Shown one piece after another: positions 26,373 to 34,162 of a DNA stretch of 64,000 nt. The notes under the pieces are model-generated. The model worked only from the letters and a program-made list of their open reading frames with translations. It ran no database searches and was not told where the DNA came from. Both the position numbers and the translations under genes were made by a program. Numbering within the stretch: position 1 is the stretch's first letter; each line of letters opens with the position of its first letter. The stretch comes from Trinickia violacea (GTDB lineage Bacteria > Pseudomonadota > Gammaproteobacteria > Burkholderiales > Burkholderiaceae), in NCBI RefSeq assembly GCF_005280735.1, contig NZ_CP040078.1, positions 1,922,001 through 1,986,000 of the forward strand, read 5' to 3'.

Positions 26373-27575
26373 TCATACGCGAGCCGTCGCGCCAGTCCAC
26401 GACGCGCGCCAGCGGCGCTTGACGTTGGAAAGGCCGAGCCAGCCGAGCGCTACGAGGCATGCGAAGAGCCACAGTCCGGCGGAGTAGAAGCCGGTGGCCT
26501 GCTTGATTGCGCCGAGGCTTGCGGCCAGCGCGAAGCCGCCGACGCCGCCCGCCATGCCGACCAAGCCGGTCATCACGCCGATGTCCTTTGCGAAGCGCTG
26601 CGGCACGAGCTGGAACACCGCGCCGTTGCCCATGCCGAGGCACAGCATCGCGACGATGAAGAGCGCGAGCGACACGGCGGGTGCGCCCGCACTGAAACCT
26701 GAGGTGCCGATCAGCGCAGCCACGGCGCCATACACGGTCAAGAGCGAACGCGTGCCGCCGATGCGGTCGGCGAGCAGCCCGCCGAACGGACGCATCACCG
26801 AGCCCGCGAACACGCACGCGGCGGTCGCATAGCCGGCGGTCTTCGGATCGAACGCGAATTGATCGTGGAAGTAGCCTGGCAGCGAGCTCGCGAAGCCCGA
26901 GAAGCCGCCGAACGTGAGCGCGTAGAAGAACATGAACCACCACGCATCGCGGTTCGCGAGCATGCGGGCGTAGTCGCGCAGATGCTTGTGCTGCGACGGA
27001 ACCGGCGCGTCCTTCGCGCAGAAGACATAGATGACGAGTGCGCCGGCGAGGGGAAGGCAGGCGATGCCGAACACGTTTTGCCAGCCGAGCGCGACGGCGA
27101 GCGCGGGCGCGAACAGCGCGGCGAGCACGGTGCCCGAGTTGCCCGCGCCGGCGATGCCCATCGCAGTGCCTTGATGCTGCGGCGGATACCAGCGCGACGC
27201 GAGCGGCAGCGCAACGGCGAAGGACGCGCCGGCGACGCCCAGGAGTGCGCCGAACACGAGCGCCTGCGCCATGCTGTGAATGCCGACGCGCCAAGCGCCG
27301 AACAGCGCCGCGATCACGACGATCTGGCCCAGCAGGCCAGCACGCTTCGCGCCGATGCGATCGGCGAGCATGCCCATCGGCAAGCGCAGCAGCGCGCCCG
27401 CGAGGATCGGCGTGGCGACCATCAGCGCGCGCTGCTGAGTCGACAGTTCGAGCGTCTTCGCGATCTGGATCTGCAGCGGCCCGAGCAGATACCAGACCAT
27501 GAAGCTCAGGTCGAAATAGAGGAAGGCAGAAAAGAGCGTCGGGGTGTGTCCACTGCGCCAGAAGCTGCGGTCCAT
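26373..27575 (-). CDS. narK: NarK/NasA-type nitrate/nitrite transporter (MFS, NNP family)
   Basis: 400 aa, about 12 membrane segments. NNP-family nitrate signatures are present: GIAGAGNSGTVLAALFAPAL in the first half and GMAGGVGGFALAASLGAIK in the second. It starts DRSFWRSGHTPTLFSAFLYF. The ATG at 27575 is chosen because sequence further upstream is non-coding leader with a terminator. First gene of the nitrate-assimilation transcript. Confidence 0.93.
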   Translation of the reverse strand: MDRSFWRSGHTPTLFSAFLYFDLSFMVWYLLGPLQIQIAKTLELSTQQRALMVATPILAGALLRLPMGMLADRIGAKRAGLLGQIVVIAALFGAWRVGIHSMAQALVFGALLGVAGASFAVALPLASRWYPPQHQGTAMGIAGAGNSGTVLAALFAPALAVALGWQNVFGIACLPLAGALVIYVFCAKDAPVPSQHKHLRDYARMLANRDAWWFMFFYALTFGGFSGFASSLPGYFHDQFAFDPKTAGYATAACVFAGSVMRPFGGLLADRIGGTRSLLTVYGAVAALIGTSGFSAGAPAVSLALFIVAMLCLGMGNGAVFQLVPQRFAKDIGVMTGLVGMAGGVGGFALAASLGAIKQATGFYSAGLWLFACLVALGWLGLSNVKRRWRASWTGATARV

Positions 27576-27777
27576 GTTGAGTTCCGTCGTCGTGCCGCGA
27601 AGGGAAGCGAAACCGTCGCGGCGAACGTCGATGCGCCATTGCTCGACCAAACAAAAACGGCGTCCGCCCGTGTCGATGCACGAGGGGACGCCGTTGTCCT
27701 GGTGGGCCGCGGATTGATCCGATGATGTCGCGCGTGCCCGGTGATCCATGTGACCCGGCGCCGTTGCCGGGTACGGG
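27576..27777 (-). ncRNA. NasT-type (ANTAR) antitermination leader of the nitrate operon
   Basis: About 200-nt 5' leader between the sigma-54 promoter and narK. Hairpin P1: stem ACCCGGC (27772-27766), hexaloop AACGGC (27765-27760), stem GCCGGGT (27759-27753). Hairpin P2: GGAC (27699-27696), identical hexaloop AACGGC (27695-27690), GTCC (27689-27686). Both loops have A at position 1 and G at position 4, as in known ANTAR targets. P2 shares bases with the 5' arm of the downstream terminator, so the two structures exclude each other. NasT binding would favour P1/P2 and read-through. Confidence 0.88.
27649..27694 (-). terminator. Attenuator terminator in the nitrate leader
   Basis: Stem ACGGCGTCC (27694-27686) with GGACGCCGT (27665-27657), extended inside by CTCGTG/CACGGG, followed by TTTTTGTTT. 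It lies 74 bases before narK, in the leader and not after a gene, and overlaps hairpin P2. Confidence 0.9.
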
Positions 27778-27787
27778 CAAGCATTAC

Positions 27788-27802
27788 GCAACCTCCGTGC
27801 CA
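27788..27802 (-). promoter_or_regulatory. Sigma-54 promoter of the nitrate operon
   Basis: TGGCAC-N5-TTGC on the minus strand (-24 element 27802-27797, -12 element 27791-27788), a perfect match to the RpoN consensus. Predicted transcription start is near 27776, just before the first leader hairpin. Confidence 0.9.
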
Positions 27803-27850
27803 AGCTGCACCATCGCTGGAAAGCCAATGCTGGCGTGGCTTTGCGGCGAT

Positions 27851-27885
27851 TGCACCAATTTGTGCTGTTGCACCGCAGCAGTGCG
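27851..27885. promoter_or_regulatory. NtrC-like upstream activator sites
   Basis: TGCACC-GCAGC-AGTGCG (27869-27885) matches the NtrC dyad TGCACC-N5-GGTGCA at 10 of 12 positions. A second half site TGCACCA lies at 27851 and a third at 27806-27812. They sit 50-85 bases upstream of the -24 element, a normal enhancer position. The rest of the gap up to 27994 shows no gene. Confidence 0.6.
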
Positions 27886-27994
27886 GCGCGCCGCCGTGCC
27901 GCACAGGATCGGCGCGGTGTGCATCGTCTTGGGGGGAGGGGCCCTGGGCGGGCTTTATGGGGTTTGGGGCTGTTTTGGGGCTGTTTGGGTTTGT

Positions 27995-28203
27995 CGTGCA
28001 ACTTTGAATTCGCGGCGTTCCGTATAGTCCGTCCCTCCCCGGGACCGGGGTTACTTTTGTCCTTGCCAAAAGTAACCAAAAGCGCGTCCTCGCCGGACGG
28101 CCCGCCCGGAGGCACTCAACCCTGTTAGTACCGGTGTTCCGAGTGCAACCGTGGGAAACCGTTATCGCTCGCCTTTAGTCCCGTTTGCATGCGGCACAGA
28201 ATT
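27995..28203 (+). repeat. Left arm of a large palindromic repeat element
   Basis: Composite repeat. Bases 27995-28054 are 56/60 identical to the reverse complement of 29870-29929. Bases 28057-28203 closely match the reverse complement of 28354-28500 (shared blocks include TTGCCAAAAGTAACCAAAAG and GTGGGAAACCGTTAT). Short open frames inside translate only the repeat and look non-genic. Such GTTACTTTTGGCAAGGAC-bearing palindromes are, from memory, recurrent in Burkholderia-group genomes. The central spacer 28204-28353 holds nothing recognisable. Confidence 0.85.
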
Positions 28204-28353
28204 TCGTCCGTTCGCGTCAAATCAGCGATGCAGGTCAGGAAAGACCTGAAAGTGCTTGTCTTGCGGTGGGCCCATGCGCTTGGGCTCCCTTCCCATCGTA
28301 GGCAACGGGGGGCGCTGCCAAATCGGTAGCGTCGATTTATATCGTATCGGCGC

Positions 28354-28500
28354 AATTCTGTGCCGCGTACTGATGGGACGTGCGGCGAGCAATAACGGTT
28401 TCCCACGCTTGCGCGGAACATCGGCACTAACAGGGTTGAGTGCCTCCGGGCTAGGCCGTCCGCCCAGGACGCGCTTTTGGTTACTTTTGGCAAGGACAAA
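28354..28500 (-). repeat. Right arm (inner part) of the palindromic repeat
   Basis: Inverted copy of 28057-28203. It stops abruptly at 28500 in GGACAAA, where the IS1111-type element begins. The outer 60 bases of this arm reappear at 29870, beyond the IS. Confidence 0.85.
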
Positions 28501-28552
28501 TCTATGGTCAGCCTGACTTTTGCAAGCGAGGTGGTGTTGACGTAAATTGGAC

Positions 28553-28680
28553 GTGCGCAAATCTATCCGGGGTCGCTGTGGAAACAGGTTTCCGCCCCAT
28601 GATGAGAGCCGCACCGGGCAAACCTCAAAAGTGACTCAGCATGGGAACGCTGTTTTGTCTTTCAGGTTGCTTGCCCGGCC
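28553..28680 (-). ncRNA. Candidate bridge/seek RNA of the IS1111-type element
   Basis: Two consecutive stem/internal-loop/stem hairpins in the non-coding end. Hairpin 1: CCGGGCA (28678-28672)/TGCCCGG (28620-28614) and AACCT/AGGTT outer stems, CAGC/GCTG inner stem; loop strands GAAAGACAAAA (28663-28653) and AGTCACTTTTG (28636-28626). Hairpin 2: TGCG/CGCA outer stem, GGGG/CCCC and GGAAAC/GTTTCC inner stems; loop strands GGCTCTCATCAT-like (28610-28599) and GGATAGATTTG (28568-28558). Loop 1 matches both strands of the target, loop 2 both ends of the IS. The RNA's true ends and strand are not known. Confidence 0.7.
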
Positions 28681-28765
28681 GTTGAGCCGTTTATGTCTTC
28701 ACGTATCTCGCGTCGCAAAACCAGGAAGTGACTAGGGTAAAAGCTAACGCAAGCGGCGCAGAGTG

Positions 28766-29792
28766 TCAGGCTGCGGCTACAGCCTGAGCACCTTGGTAGT
28801 GCGTGCCTCTGGCGAGGATGGCCCAGGCGATCCTCGCCAACTTGTTCGCCAGCGCGCACGCCACCACGTTCGCATGCCGTCGGCTCAGCAGGCCGCGCAC
28901 CCAGGCGCCCAAGCGATCGGTGCGCCGCTCGATGTGCTGCATGATGGCCTTCGCGCATTGCACCAACAGCCGCCTTATATTCTTGTCGCCGCGCTTGCTG
29001 ATCCCCAGCAGCGTCGGCTTGCCGCCCGTGCTGTATTGGCGCGGCACCAGCCCGACGGACGCCGCGAACTGCCGGGCCGAAGCGAACTGCCGCGCGTCGC
29101 CCAATTCGCTCGCCAGCACGCTGGCCGTGATCGGCCCGATGCCCGGAATCTCCAGCAAACGCTGGCTGCGCTCATCCTCCCGCAGTTGCCGCATCAGATC
29201 GCCCTCGATCTCGCCAATTTGTGCATCGAGGTACTTGAAATGCGCCTGCAGACGCTCGAGCAGCGCGATCAGCCGCGGCGGCAGATCATGCGCGCCCAGC
29301 ACGGCCGGCAGCCGGCGAATGACGGCCATCCCTGTGGGCAAACTCACGCCGAATTCCAGCAAAAAAGGCATGAATCTGATTGACCGTGCCGGTGCGATCG
29401 CGCACCAGCCCCTCGCGCACGCGGTGCAAGGCCGAGAGGGTTTGCTGCGCCTCGTTGCGCGCACTGACGAAGCGCATGCTCGGGCGCGAGGCCGCCTCGC
29501 AGATCGCCTGCGCATCGGCGAAATCGTTCTTGTTGCTCTGCAGGAATGGTTTGACGAACTGCGGGGAGATCAGCTTGGCCTGATGGCCCAGTGCCTCGAC
29601 CCGCCGCGCCACCCAGTGCGCACCCGCACACGCTTCCATGACCACCGTACAGCTCGGAACATTGCCAAGCAGGGTGAACATCTGGCTGCGCGTGAGCTTC
29701 TTGCGCCACACCATGCGGCCCGAGGCCGACTGCGCGTGCAGGTGGAAGCAATGCTTGCCAAGATCGATTCCGATCAACGAGATGGGGTCCAT
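28766..29792 (-). pseudogene. IS110/IS1111 transposase, frameshifted
   Basis: N-terminal RuvC-like DEDD domain (LIGIDLGKHCFHLHAQ, VVMEACAGAHWVARRV, KNDFADAQAICEAASR) runs from 29792. The reading frame then shifts near 29366-29361, a run of six T, after VNQIHAFF. The continuation in another frame encodes the Transposase_20 region with RLLEIPGIGPITASVLASEL and the catalytic-Ser segment SVGLVPRQYSTGGKPTLLG. With five T the gene would be one 341-codon frame, the normal length. No programmed frameshift is known for this family, so it is probably inactive. Confidence 0.85.
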
Positions 29793-29810
29793 GACGATCT
29801 CCCGAAAAGG

Positions 29811-29846
29811 AAGCAGCCCGATCAGCGTAAGCCGATCGGGCTGCTT
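29811..29846 (-). other. Hairpin between IS end and transposase start
   Basis: Perfect 13-bp stem AAGCAGCCCGATC/GATCGGGCTGCTT with a 10-base loop, immediately upstream of the transposase ATG and inside the IS. Such hairpins often shield transposase from outside transcription. There is no T-run in either direction. Confidence 0.7.
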
Positions 29847-29868
29847 CGGTCAGGCTGACCATCTCATT

Positions 29869-29929
29869 AGTGACCCCGGTCCCGGGGAGGGACGGACCAT
29901 ACGGAACGGCGCGAAATCAAAGTTGCACG
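29869..29929 (-). repeat. Outer 60 bases of the palindromic repeat, right side
   Basis: Reverse complement of 27995-28054 with four mismatches. It resumes the repeat arm cut by the IS. After 29929 similarity fades except for a CCAAACCCAAAC tract that mirrors GTTTGGGTTTG at 27983. Confidence 0.88.
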
Positions 29930-30088
29930 CCAAGCGCTAACGAACCAAACCCAAACGATTCAAACACCGACGACGAGACTGTCAAAGTTCAATGCTAGAG
30001 TTTCGAGTTCCATCTGCATCAGGCTTGGCGGCCGGCCCATCAAGGCCGCCTCGCTGCGGACACGATTCGATCGAGCGGGAGCACACCG

Positions 30089-30868
30089 GTGAAGAAAGCA
30101 ACAGACGCTATCCATCACGCGGCAGCCGAGGGCTACACGACGAGCGCCGCGAACTACGTGCGCGGCAGGCCCGGCTATCCGCCGGAAATCGCCGGCTGGC
30201 TGCGCGACGGCCTCGGGCTTCATGAAGGCCGGACGGTGGTCGATCTCGGCGCGGGGACCGGCAAGTTCACGCACGACCTCATCGAGTCGGGTGCCACAGT
30301 GATTGCCGTCGAGCCCGTTGCGGAAATGCTGGAGACGCTCTCTGCCGGGAATCCGCGAGCCTTGGCGCTGACGGGCACGGCCACGTCGATACCGCTGCCC
30401 GATGCGTCGGTCGATGCCGTGGTCTGCGCGCAGTCGTTCCATTGGTTCGCGACGGCCGAGGCGCTCGCGGAGATCCAGCGTGTGCTGAAGCCGGGCGGCA
30501 AGCTCGGTCTCGTCTGGAACATGCGCGATGCGCGCGTCGATTGGGTGGCGAAGCTCGATGCGATCGTCAACCGTGTCGAGGGCGATACGCCGCGCTACTA
30601 CACGGGCGCGTGGCGCAATGTGTTTCCATATCCCGGTTTCGGGCCGCTCGACGAGCAGCACTTCAGTCACGGCCATACGGGCGCGCCCGAGGACGTGATC
30701 GTCACGCGCGTGCGCTCGACGAGCTTCATCGCCGCGCTGCCCGCCGACGAGCGCGCCAAGATCGACGGCGAGGTCTACGCGTTGATCGCGGCGGAGCCGT
30801 CGCTCAACGGCAAGGACGTCGTGACCGTTCCCTACGAAACGGCCGCGTTTTTCACAGTAAAGGAGTAG
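30089..30868 (+). CDS. Class I SAM-dependent methyltransferase
   Basis: 259 aa Rossmann methyltransferase: motif I VVDLGAGTGKFTHDL, acidic VIAVEPVAEML, motif with SIPLPDASVDAVVCAQSFHW and LKPGGKLGLVWNMRD. The N-terminus AAEGYTTSAANYVRGRPGYP is typical of a common UbiE-like group whose substrate is usually unknown. The next gene starts 10 bases downstream, so they likely form an operon. Confidence 0.88.
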   Translation: MKKATDAIHHAAAEGYTTSAANYVRGRPGYPPEIAGWLRDGLGLHEGRTVVDLGAGTGKFTHDLIESGATVIAVEPVAEMLETLSAGNPRALALTGTATSIPLPDASVDAVVCAQSFHWFATAEALAEIQRVLKPGGKLGLVWNMRDARVDWVAKLDAIVNRVEGDTPRYYTGAWRNVFPYPGFGPLDEQHFSHGHTGAPEDVIVTRVRSTSFIAALPADERAKIDGEVYALIAAEPSLNGKDVVTVPYETAAFFTVKE

Positions 30869-30878
30869 GTGTCATTCC

Positions 30879-31952
30879 ATGAGTGGTCGATTCAATCCCG
30901 CGCTGACCGCGCTTCTTGCCGCCGCGCTCTTCGGCGCGACCACGCCGTTCGCGCGCGTGTTGCTTGGCTCGCTCTCGCCCTTTATGGTCGCGGGGCTGTT
31001 CTACGTGGGAAGCGGCGTCGGTCTTGCCGTGTGCTTGATCGTCAAGCGGACTTCCCGTGCGATAGTGTCTGCCTCCGAGCACCACCAGCACGAAGGCCGC
31101 ATCGCCGCGTCCGAAGTGCCGTGGCTGCTCGGCGCGATCGTGGCGGGCGGCGTGGCAGGGCCCGCGCTCCTGATGCTCGGCCTCGCCACTACGCCGGCCG
31201 CAACGGCGTCGCTGCTGTTGAATCTCGAAGGCGTACTCACGGCCGTGATCGCGTGGGTGGTGTTTCGCGAGAACGTCGATCTGCAGGTGTTTCTCGGGAT
31301 GGTCGCGATCGTCGCGGGCGGCGTGCTGCTGTCGTGGCACCCGGGCGCGGCGGGCGTGCCGCTCGGCGCGTTGCTGATTGCCGGCGCGTGCCTGTGCTGG
31401 GCGATCGACAACAACCTTACGCGCAAAGTCTCGACCAACGATGCCATGGTGATCGCGTGCTTGAAGGGGCTGATCGCGGGGCCGGTGAATCTGGCGATCG
31501 GGCTCGCGCTCGGCGCGCATTTCCCGTCGTTCGCGAAGACCGCTGCCGCGATGACGACGGGCTTCGCAGGCTATGGCGCGAGCCTCGTGCTGTTCGTCGT
31601 CGCGCTGCGCAATCTCGGCACGGCGCGCACGGGCGCTTACTTTTCGGTCGCGCCGCTGTTCGGCGTGGCGCTGTCGTTGCTGATCTGGCCGGAATGGCCG
31701 TCCGCGCTGTTCTGGGCCGCCGCCGCGCTAATGGCCGTGGGCGTCTGGCTCCACATCCGCGAGCGTCACGAACATGCGCACACGCACGAGCCGCTCGAAC
31801 ATACGCATCGGCATCGGCACGACGAACACCATCAGCACACGCACGACTTTCCCTACACGGGGGACGAGCCGCACTCCCATCCGCATGTGCATGCGCGTAT
31901 CACGCACACGCATGCCCACTTTCCGGATATCCATCACCGGCATTCGCATTGA
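30879..31952 (+). CDS. EamA/DMT-family transporter with histidine-rich C-terminal tail
   Basis: 357 aa, about 10 membrane helices in two EamA repeats (SLLLNLEGVLTAVIAWVVFR is the end of the first; GTARTGAYFSVAPLFGVALS belongs to the second). After residue 285 comes a cytosolic tail of about 65 residues with more than 20 His in patches such as HEHAHTHEPLEHTHRHRHDE and HSHPHVHARITHTHAHF. That looks like a metal-binding segment, which most DMT exporters lack, and suggests divalent-metal transport or sensing. Substrate unproven. Confidence 0.88.
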   Translation: MSGRFNPALTALLAAALFGATTPFARVLLGSLSPFMVAGLFYVGSGVGLAVCLIVKRTSRAIVSASEHHQHEGRIAASEVPWLLGAIVAGGVAGPALLMLGLATTPAATASLLLNLEGVLTAVIAWVVFRENVDLQVFLGMVAIVAGGVLLSWHPGAAGVPLGALLIAGACLCWAIDNNLTRKVSTNDAMVIACLKGLIAGPVNLAIGLALGAHFPSFAKTAAAMTTGFAGYGASLVLFVVALRNLGTARTGAYFSVAPLFGVALSLLIWPEWPSALFWAAAALMAVGVWLHIRERHEHAHTHEPLEHTHRHRHDEHHQHTHDFPYTGDEPHSHPHVHARITHTHAHFPDIHHRHSH

Positions 31953-31958
31953 GGCGCG

Positions 31959-34061
31959 TCACGCGCGGCGGGGTTTGAGCGGGTCGCTCCAGTTCGCCGC
32001 GGCGTGGTCTTGCATGACCAGATGCCACAACTGTGTGACTTCGTTCACGACGTCCGCCTCGGCCGCACCCAGGTCCGCAATCGGATAAGGCACGTGCGCG
32101 GACGCGGGGGCGTGGCCCGACAAGCCTCGCGCGATCTCCTCGCTCGAAGCCGCGATCCAATCCCCCAGCGCCTGGCTCGAAGCGGACGTTTGCCGCGACA
32201 TGCGCAGGCGGGTCGACGTTCCGGCGATGCGCCTCAGCACCTCGAGCGTGGCCTTCGCGTTGCGCAAACCGTCGGTGCGGCGCAGCGGCTCGAGCCGCGC
32301 GAGCTTCAGCAGATCCTCGGCCTTGTTGCTCGCGAGACCGGCGCTTCGGCGCGCCGCCTCGCACGCGGCGAACGTGGCCGGCGTTTCGTGCAAGGCGGCG
32401 ATCAGATAGGCGAGGTTGTTGCGAACGGCATCCGCCACGGCGCTCTTGAGATCGCCGGTATCGCGCTTCGGCCACAGCAAATAGGTGACCAGCAGCGCAA
32501 ACAGGCATCCCAGCACATTGTTCTCGAGCCGGGCGACGGCGTAGCCGAGTTCGCTGGCGGGCGCGGCGAAATCGGCGACCAGCACGAACGACGGCGTGAG
32601 AAAGAGCGCATAAAGGCCGTAGCTGACTCGCCGTAGCGACACGGTCAGGCAGACGAGCGGGAACACGACCAGCGAGATCGCGAGTGGCGTCTGCACGAGC
32701 AAGCCGATCGCGGCGGCCAGTGCCGCGCCGGCCGCGCTTCCCGCCGCTCGCTCGAGCCCGCGCATCCAGGTGTTGCCGTTCGACGGCTGGAGCACGACGA
32801 GCGTGGCCATCGTCGCCCAATAGCCGCTCGGCATGTGCAGCAGCTTGACCGCCGCATAGGCCGCCGTGGTGGCAACCGCGAGCCGCACGGCGTGCCGGAC
32901 GCCGAGCGACTCGAACGACGCGTTCTGCTTGAGGCGCTCCCAGTTGGCGAGCAGCGTGTGGCGCAGCGCAATCGGCCACGGTTCCTCGTACCGTACGGTG
33001 CCGCCGCTGCCCTGATCGGCCGGCATGGGCGGCAGCGACAGGTTCTGCTCGGCCGGCGTGGCCAGTTTTCTCGACAAGGCAGGCAGGCGTTGCCGCAGCG
33101 ATACCGGATAGTCGGCCGACGGCACTTCGAATCGCTCACCCATGCGATACAGCACGCCGCCCATCGCCAACAGGCAGCGTGCGGCGCGCGTGCGGCGAAG
33201 CGGCCCGTAGTGCGCGTATTCGGCGGCGTTCGAAATCGCGATCAAGTAGCCGAACACGCTTTCCGCGTCGGCTGCCGCAAACGAGAGGTTTTGGTAAGCC
33301 TTTGCCCCATCGATTCTTGCCTGAGGCATGCTGAGCAGCGACCGGTAGGCCGCTTCGATCGCGGCGCGTGCCTGCGCGCGCACCTCGGTCGCGTGCCGGG
33401 CCCAATCGCCGGCATCGGCATGGCTTGCCTCGATCAACCGGGCGCAGTCTCGCGCGAGCTCCGAGAGCCGCGCATACGCGAGACGCAGCGCGTAGCGGCT
33501 GGGGGCGAAAGGGTGAATGCGCCAGACGGTGAAGCTCAGGAGGGTCGCGAATACACAGCCGCTGAAATAGATCGTCAGCAACGGAGCGGCGGCAGCGAGA
33601 TCGTGTTGCGGCTTGTCCACCAGCACGATGCAGGCCACGGCCGCGAGCAGCGCCACCTGATACGCGGCCGAGGAAAAGATCGTCGTCAAGCCGGCCAGCG
33701 CCGAGAACGCGAACACGGCGGCGACCGCGTACGGTATCCCGGCGCCCGAGGCGAACGCGGTGATGCCGCCGCACAGTGTCGACAGGAGCGCGAAGCCGCC
33801 CATCGATGCGAGGCGCCGGCGTGGCGATTCCGCGGCGTCGGCGAGGCAGGTCCAGAACGCGCCGATCGCGGCCCACGCGAACAACGGATTGTTCAGCCAC
33901 TTGCCGAGCAGCAGCATCGCGGTCGCGGCGAACGCGGCGCGCAATCCTTCCGACAGACTCGCTTCTTCAATCGAGAAATAGACGAGCCATGACGGCCGCA
34001 GGCGGGACCAGGCTTGCACCATTGCGTTTATCGCCGGGTGGCGTCTGGGCAAGCTTGACAT
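31959..34061 (-). CDS. FUSC-family membrane protein (AaeB/YccS-like)
   Basis: 700 aa with two FUSC-type membrane blocks (about residues 30-180 and 380-530) separated by soluble regions, the layout of aromatic-acid efflux proteins AaeB and of YccS. Markers: LFAWAAIGAFWTCLADAAES and LLHMPSGYWATMATLVVLQP. No AaeA-type adaptor is adjacent, so it may work alone. It converges on the His-tailed transporter with a 6-base gap. Confidence 0.85.
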   Translation of the reverse strand: MSSLPRRHPAINAMVQAWSRLRPSWLVYFSIEEASLSEGLRAAFAATAMLLLGKWLNNPLFAWAAIGAFWTCLADAAESPRRRLASMGGFALLSTLCGGITAFASGAGIPYAVAAVFAFSALAGLTTIFSSAAYQVALLAAVACIVLVDKPQHDLAAAAPLLTIYFSGCVFATLLSFTVWRIHPFAPSRYALRLAYARLSELARDCARLIEASHADAGDWARHATEVRAQARAAIEAAYRSLLSMPQARIDGAKAYQNLSFAAADAESVFGYLIAISNAAEYAHYGPLRRTRAARCLLAMGGVLYRMGERFEVPSADYPVSLRQRLPALSRKLATPAEQNLSLPPMPADQGSGGTVRYEEPWPIALRHTLLANWERLKQNASFESLGVRHAVRLAVATTAAYAAVKLLHMPSGYWATMATLVVLQPSNGNTWMRGLERAAGSAAGAALAAAIGLLVQTPLAISLVVFPLVCLTVSLRRVSYGLYALFLTPSFVLVADFAAPASELGYAVARLENNVLGCLFALLVTYLLWPKRDTGDLKSAVADAVRNNLAYLIAALHETPATFAACEAARRSAGLASNKAEDLLKLARLEPLRRTDGLRNAKATLEVLRRIAGTSTRLRMSRQTSASSQALGDWIAASSEEIARGLSGHAPASAHVPYPIADLGAAEADVVNEVTQLWHLVMQDHAAANWSDPLKPRRA

Positions 34062-34162
34062 GGAGGGTCTGTCTGAAGGAGTGGACGCGAGCGGCGAGAG
34101 GCAATGATGGTAATGAGAGGGAATTGAGTCGTAAAGCGCGAATTAAAGAAGGGCATACGCGC

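Larger units (their letters stand above)
28501..29868 (-). mobile_element. IS1111-type (IS110 family) insertion sequence, about 1.37 kb
   Basis: Bounded by interruption of the palindromic repeat: 28500 and 29869 are contiguous in the reconstructed empty site. Subterminal 14-base perfect inverted repeats ATGGTCAGCCTGAC (28504-28517) and GTCAGGCTGACCAT (29849-29862) lie 3 and 6 bases inside the ends, as in the IS1111 subgroup. It carries a DEDD-type transposase on the minus strand, a 76-base leader end and a 265-base non-coding end downstream of the transposase. No clear target duplication. The exact junction bases are uncertain by 1-3 nt because of a T-run. Confidence 0.85.

Noticed and set aside
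23415..26702. Very long open frame (1,095 codons) on the plus strand
   Set aside because: It lies opposite nirB/nirD, which have full family motifs. The frame is open only because of GC-rich codon bias and its protein is Arg/His/Asp-biased without domains.
28256..28516. Short open frame inside the palindromic repeat
   Set aside because: It runs through the repeat arm into the IS boundary; both arms yield similar peptides only because they are inverted copies.
28715..28740. Second GTCACTT in the IS non-coding end as an alternative target guide
   Set aside because: Only seven bases match the target and no stem/internal-loop structure surrounds it, unlike 28635-28626.
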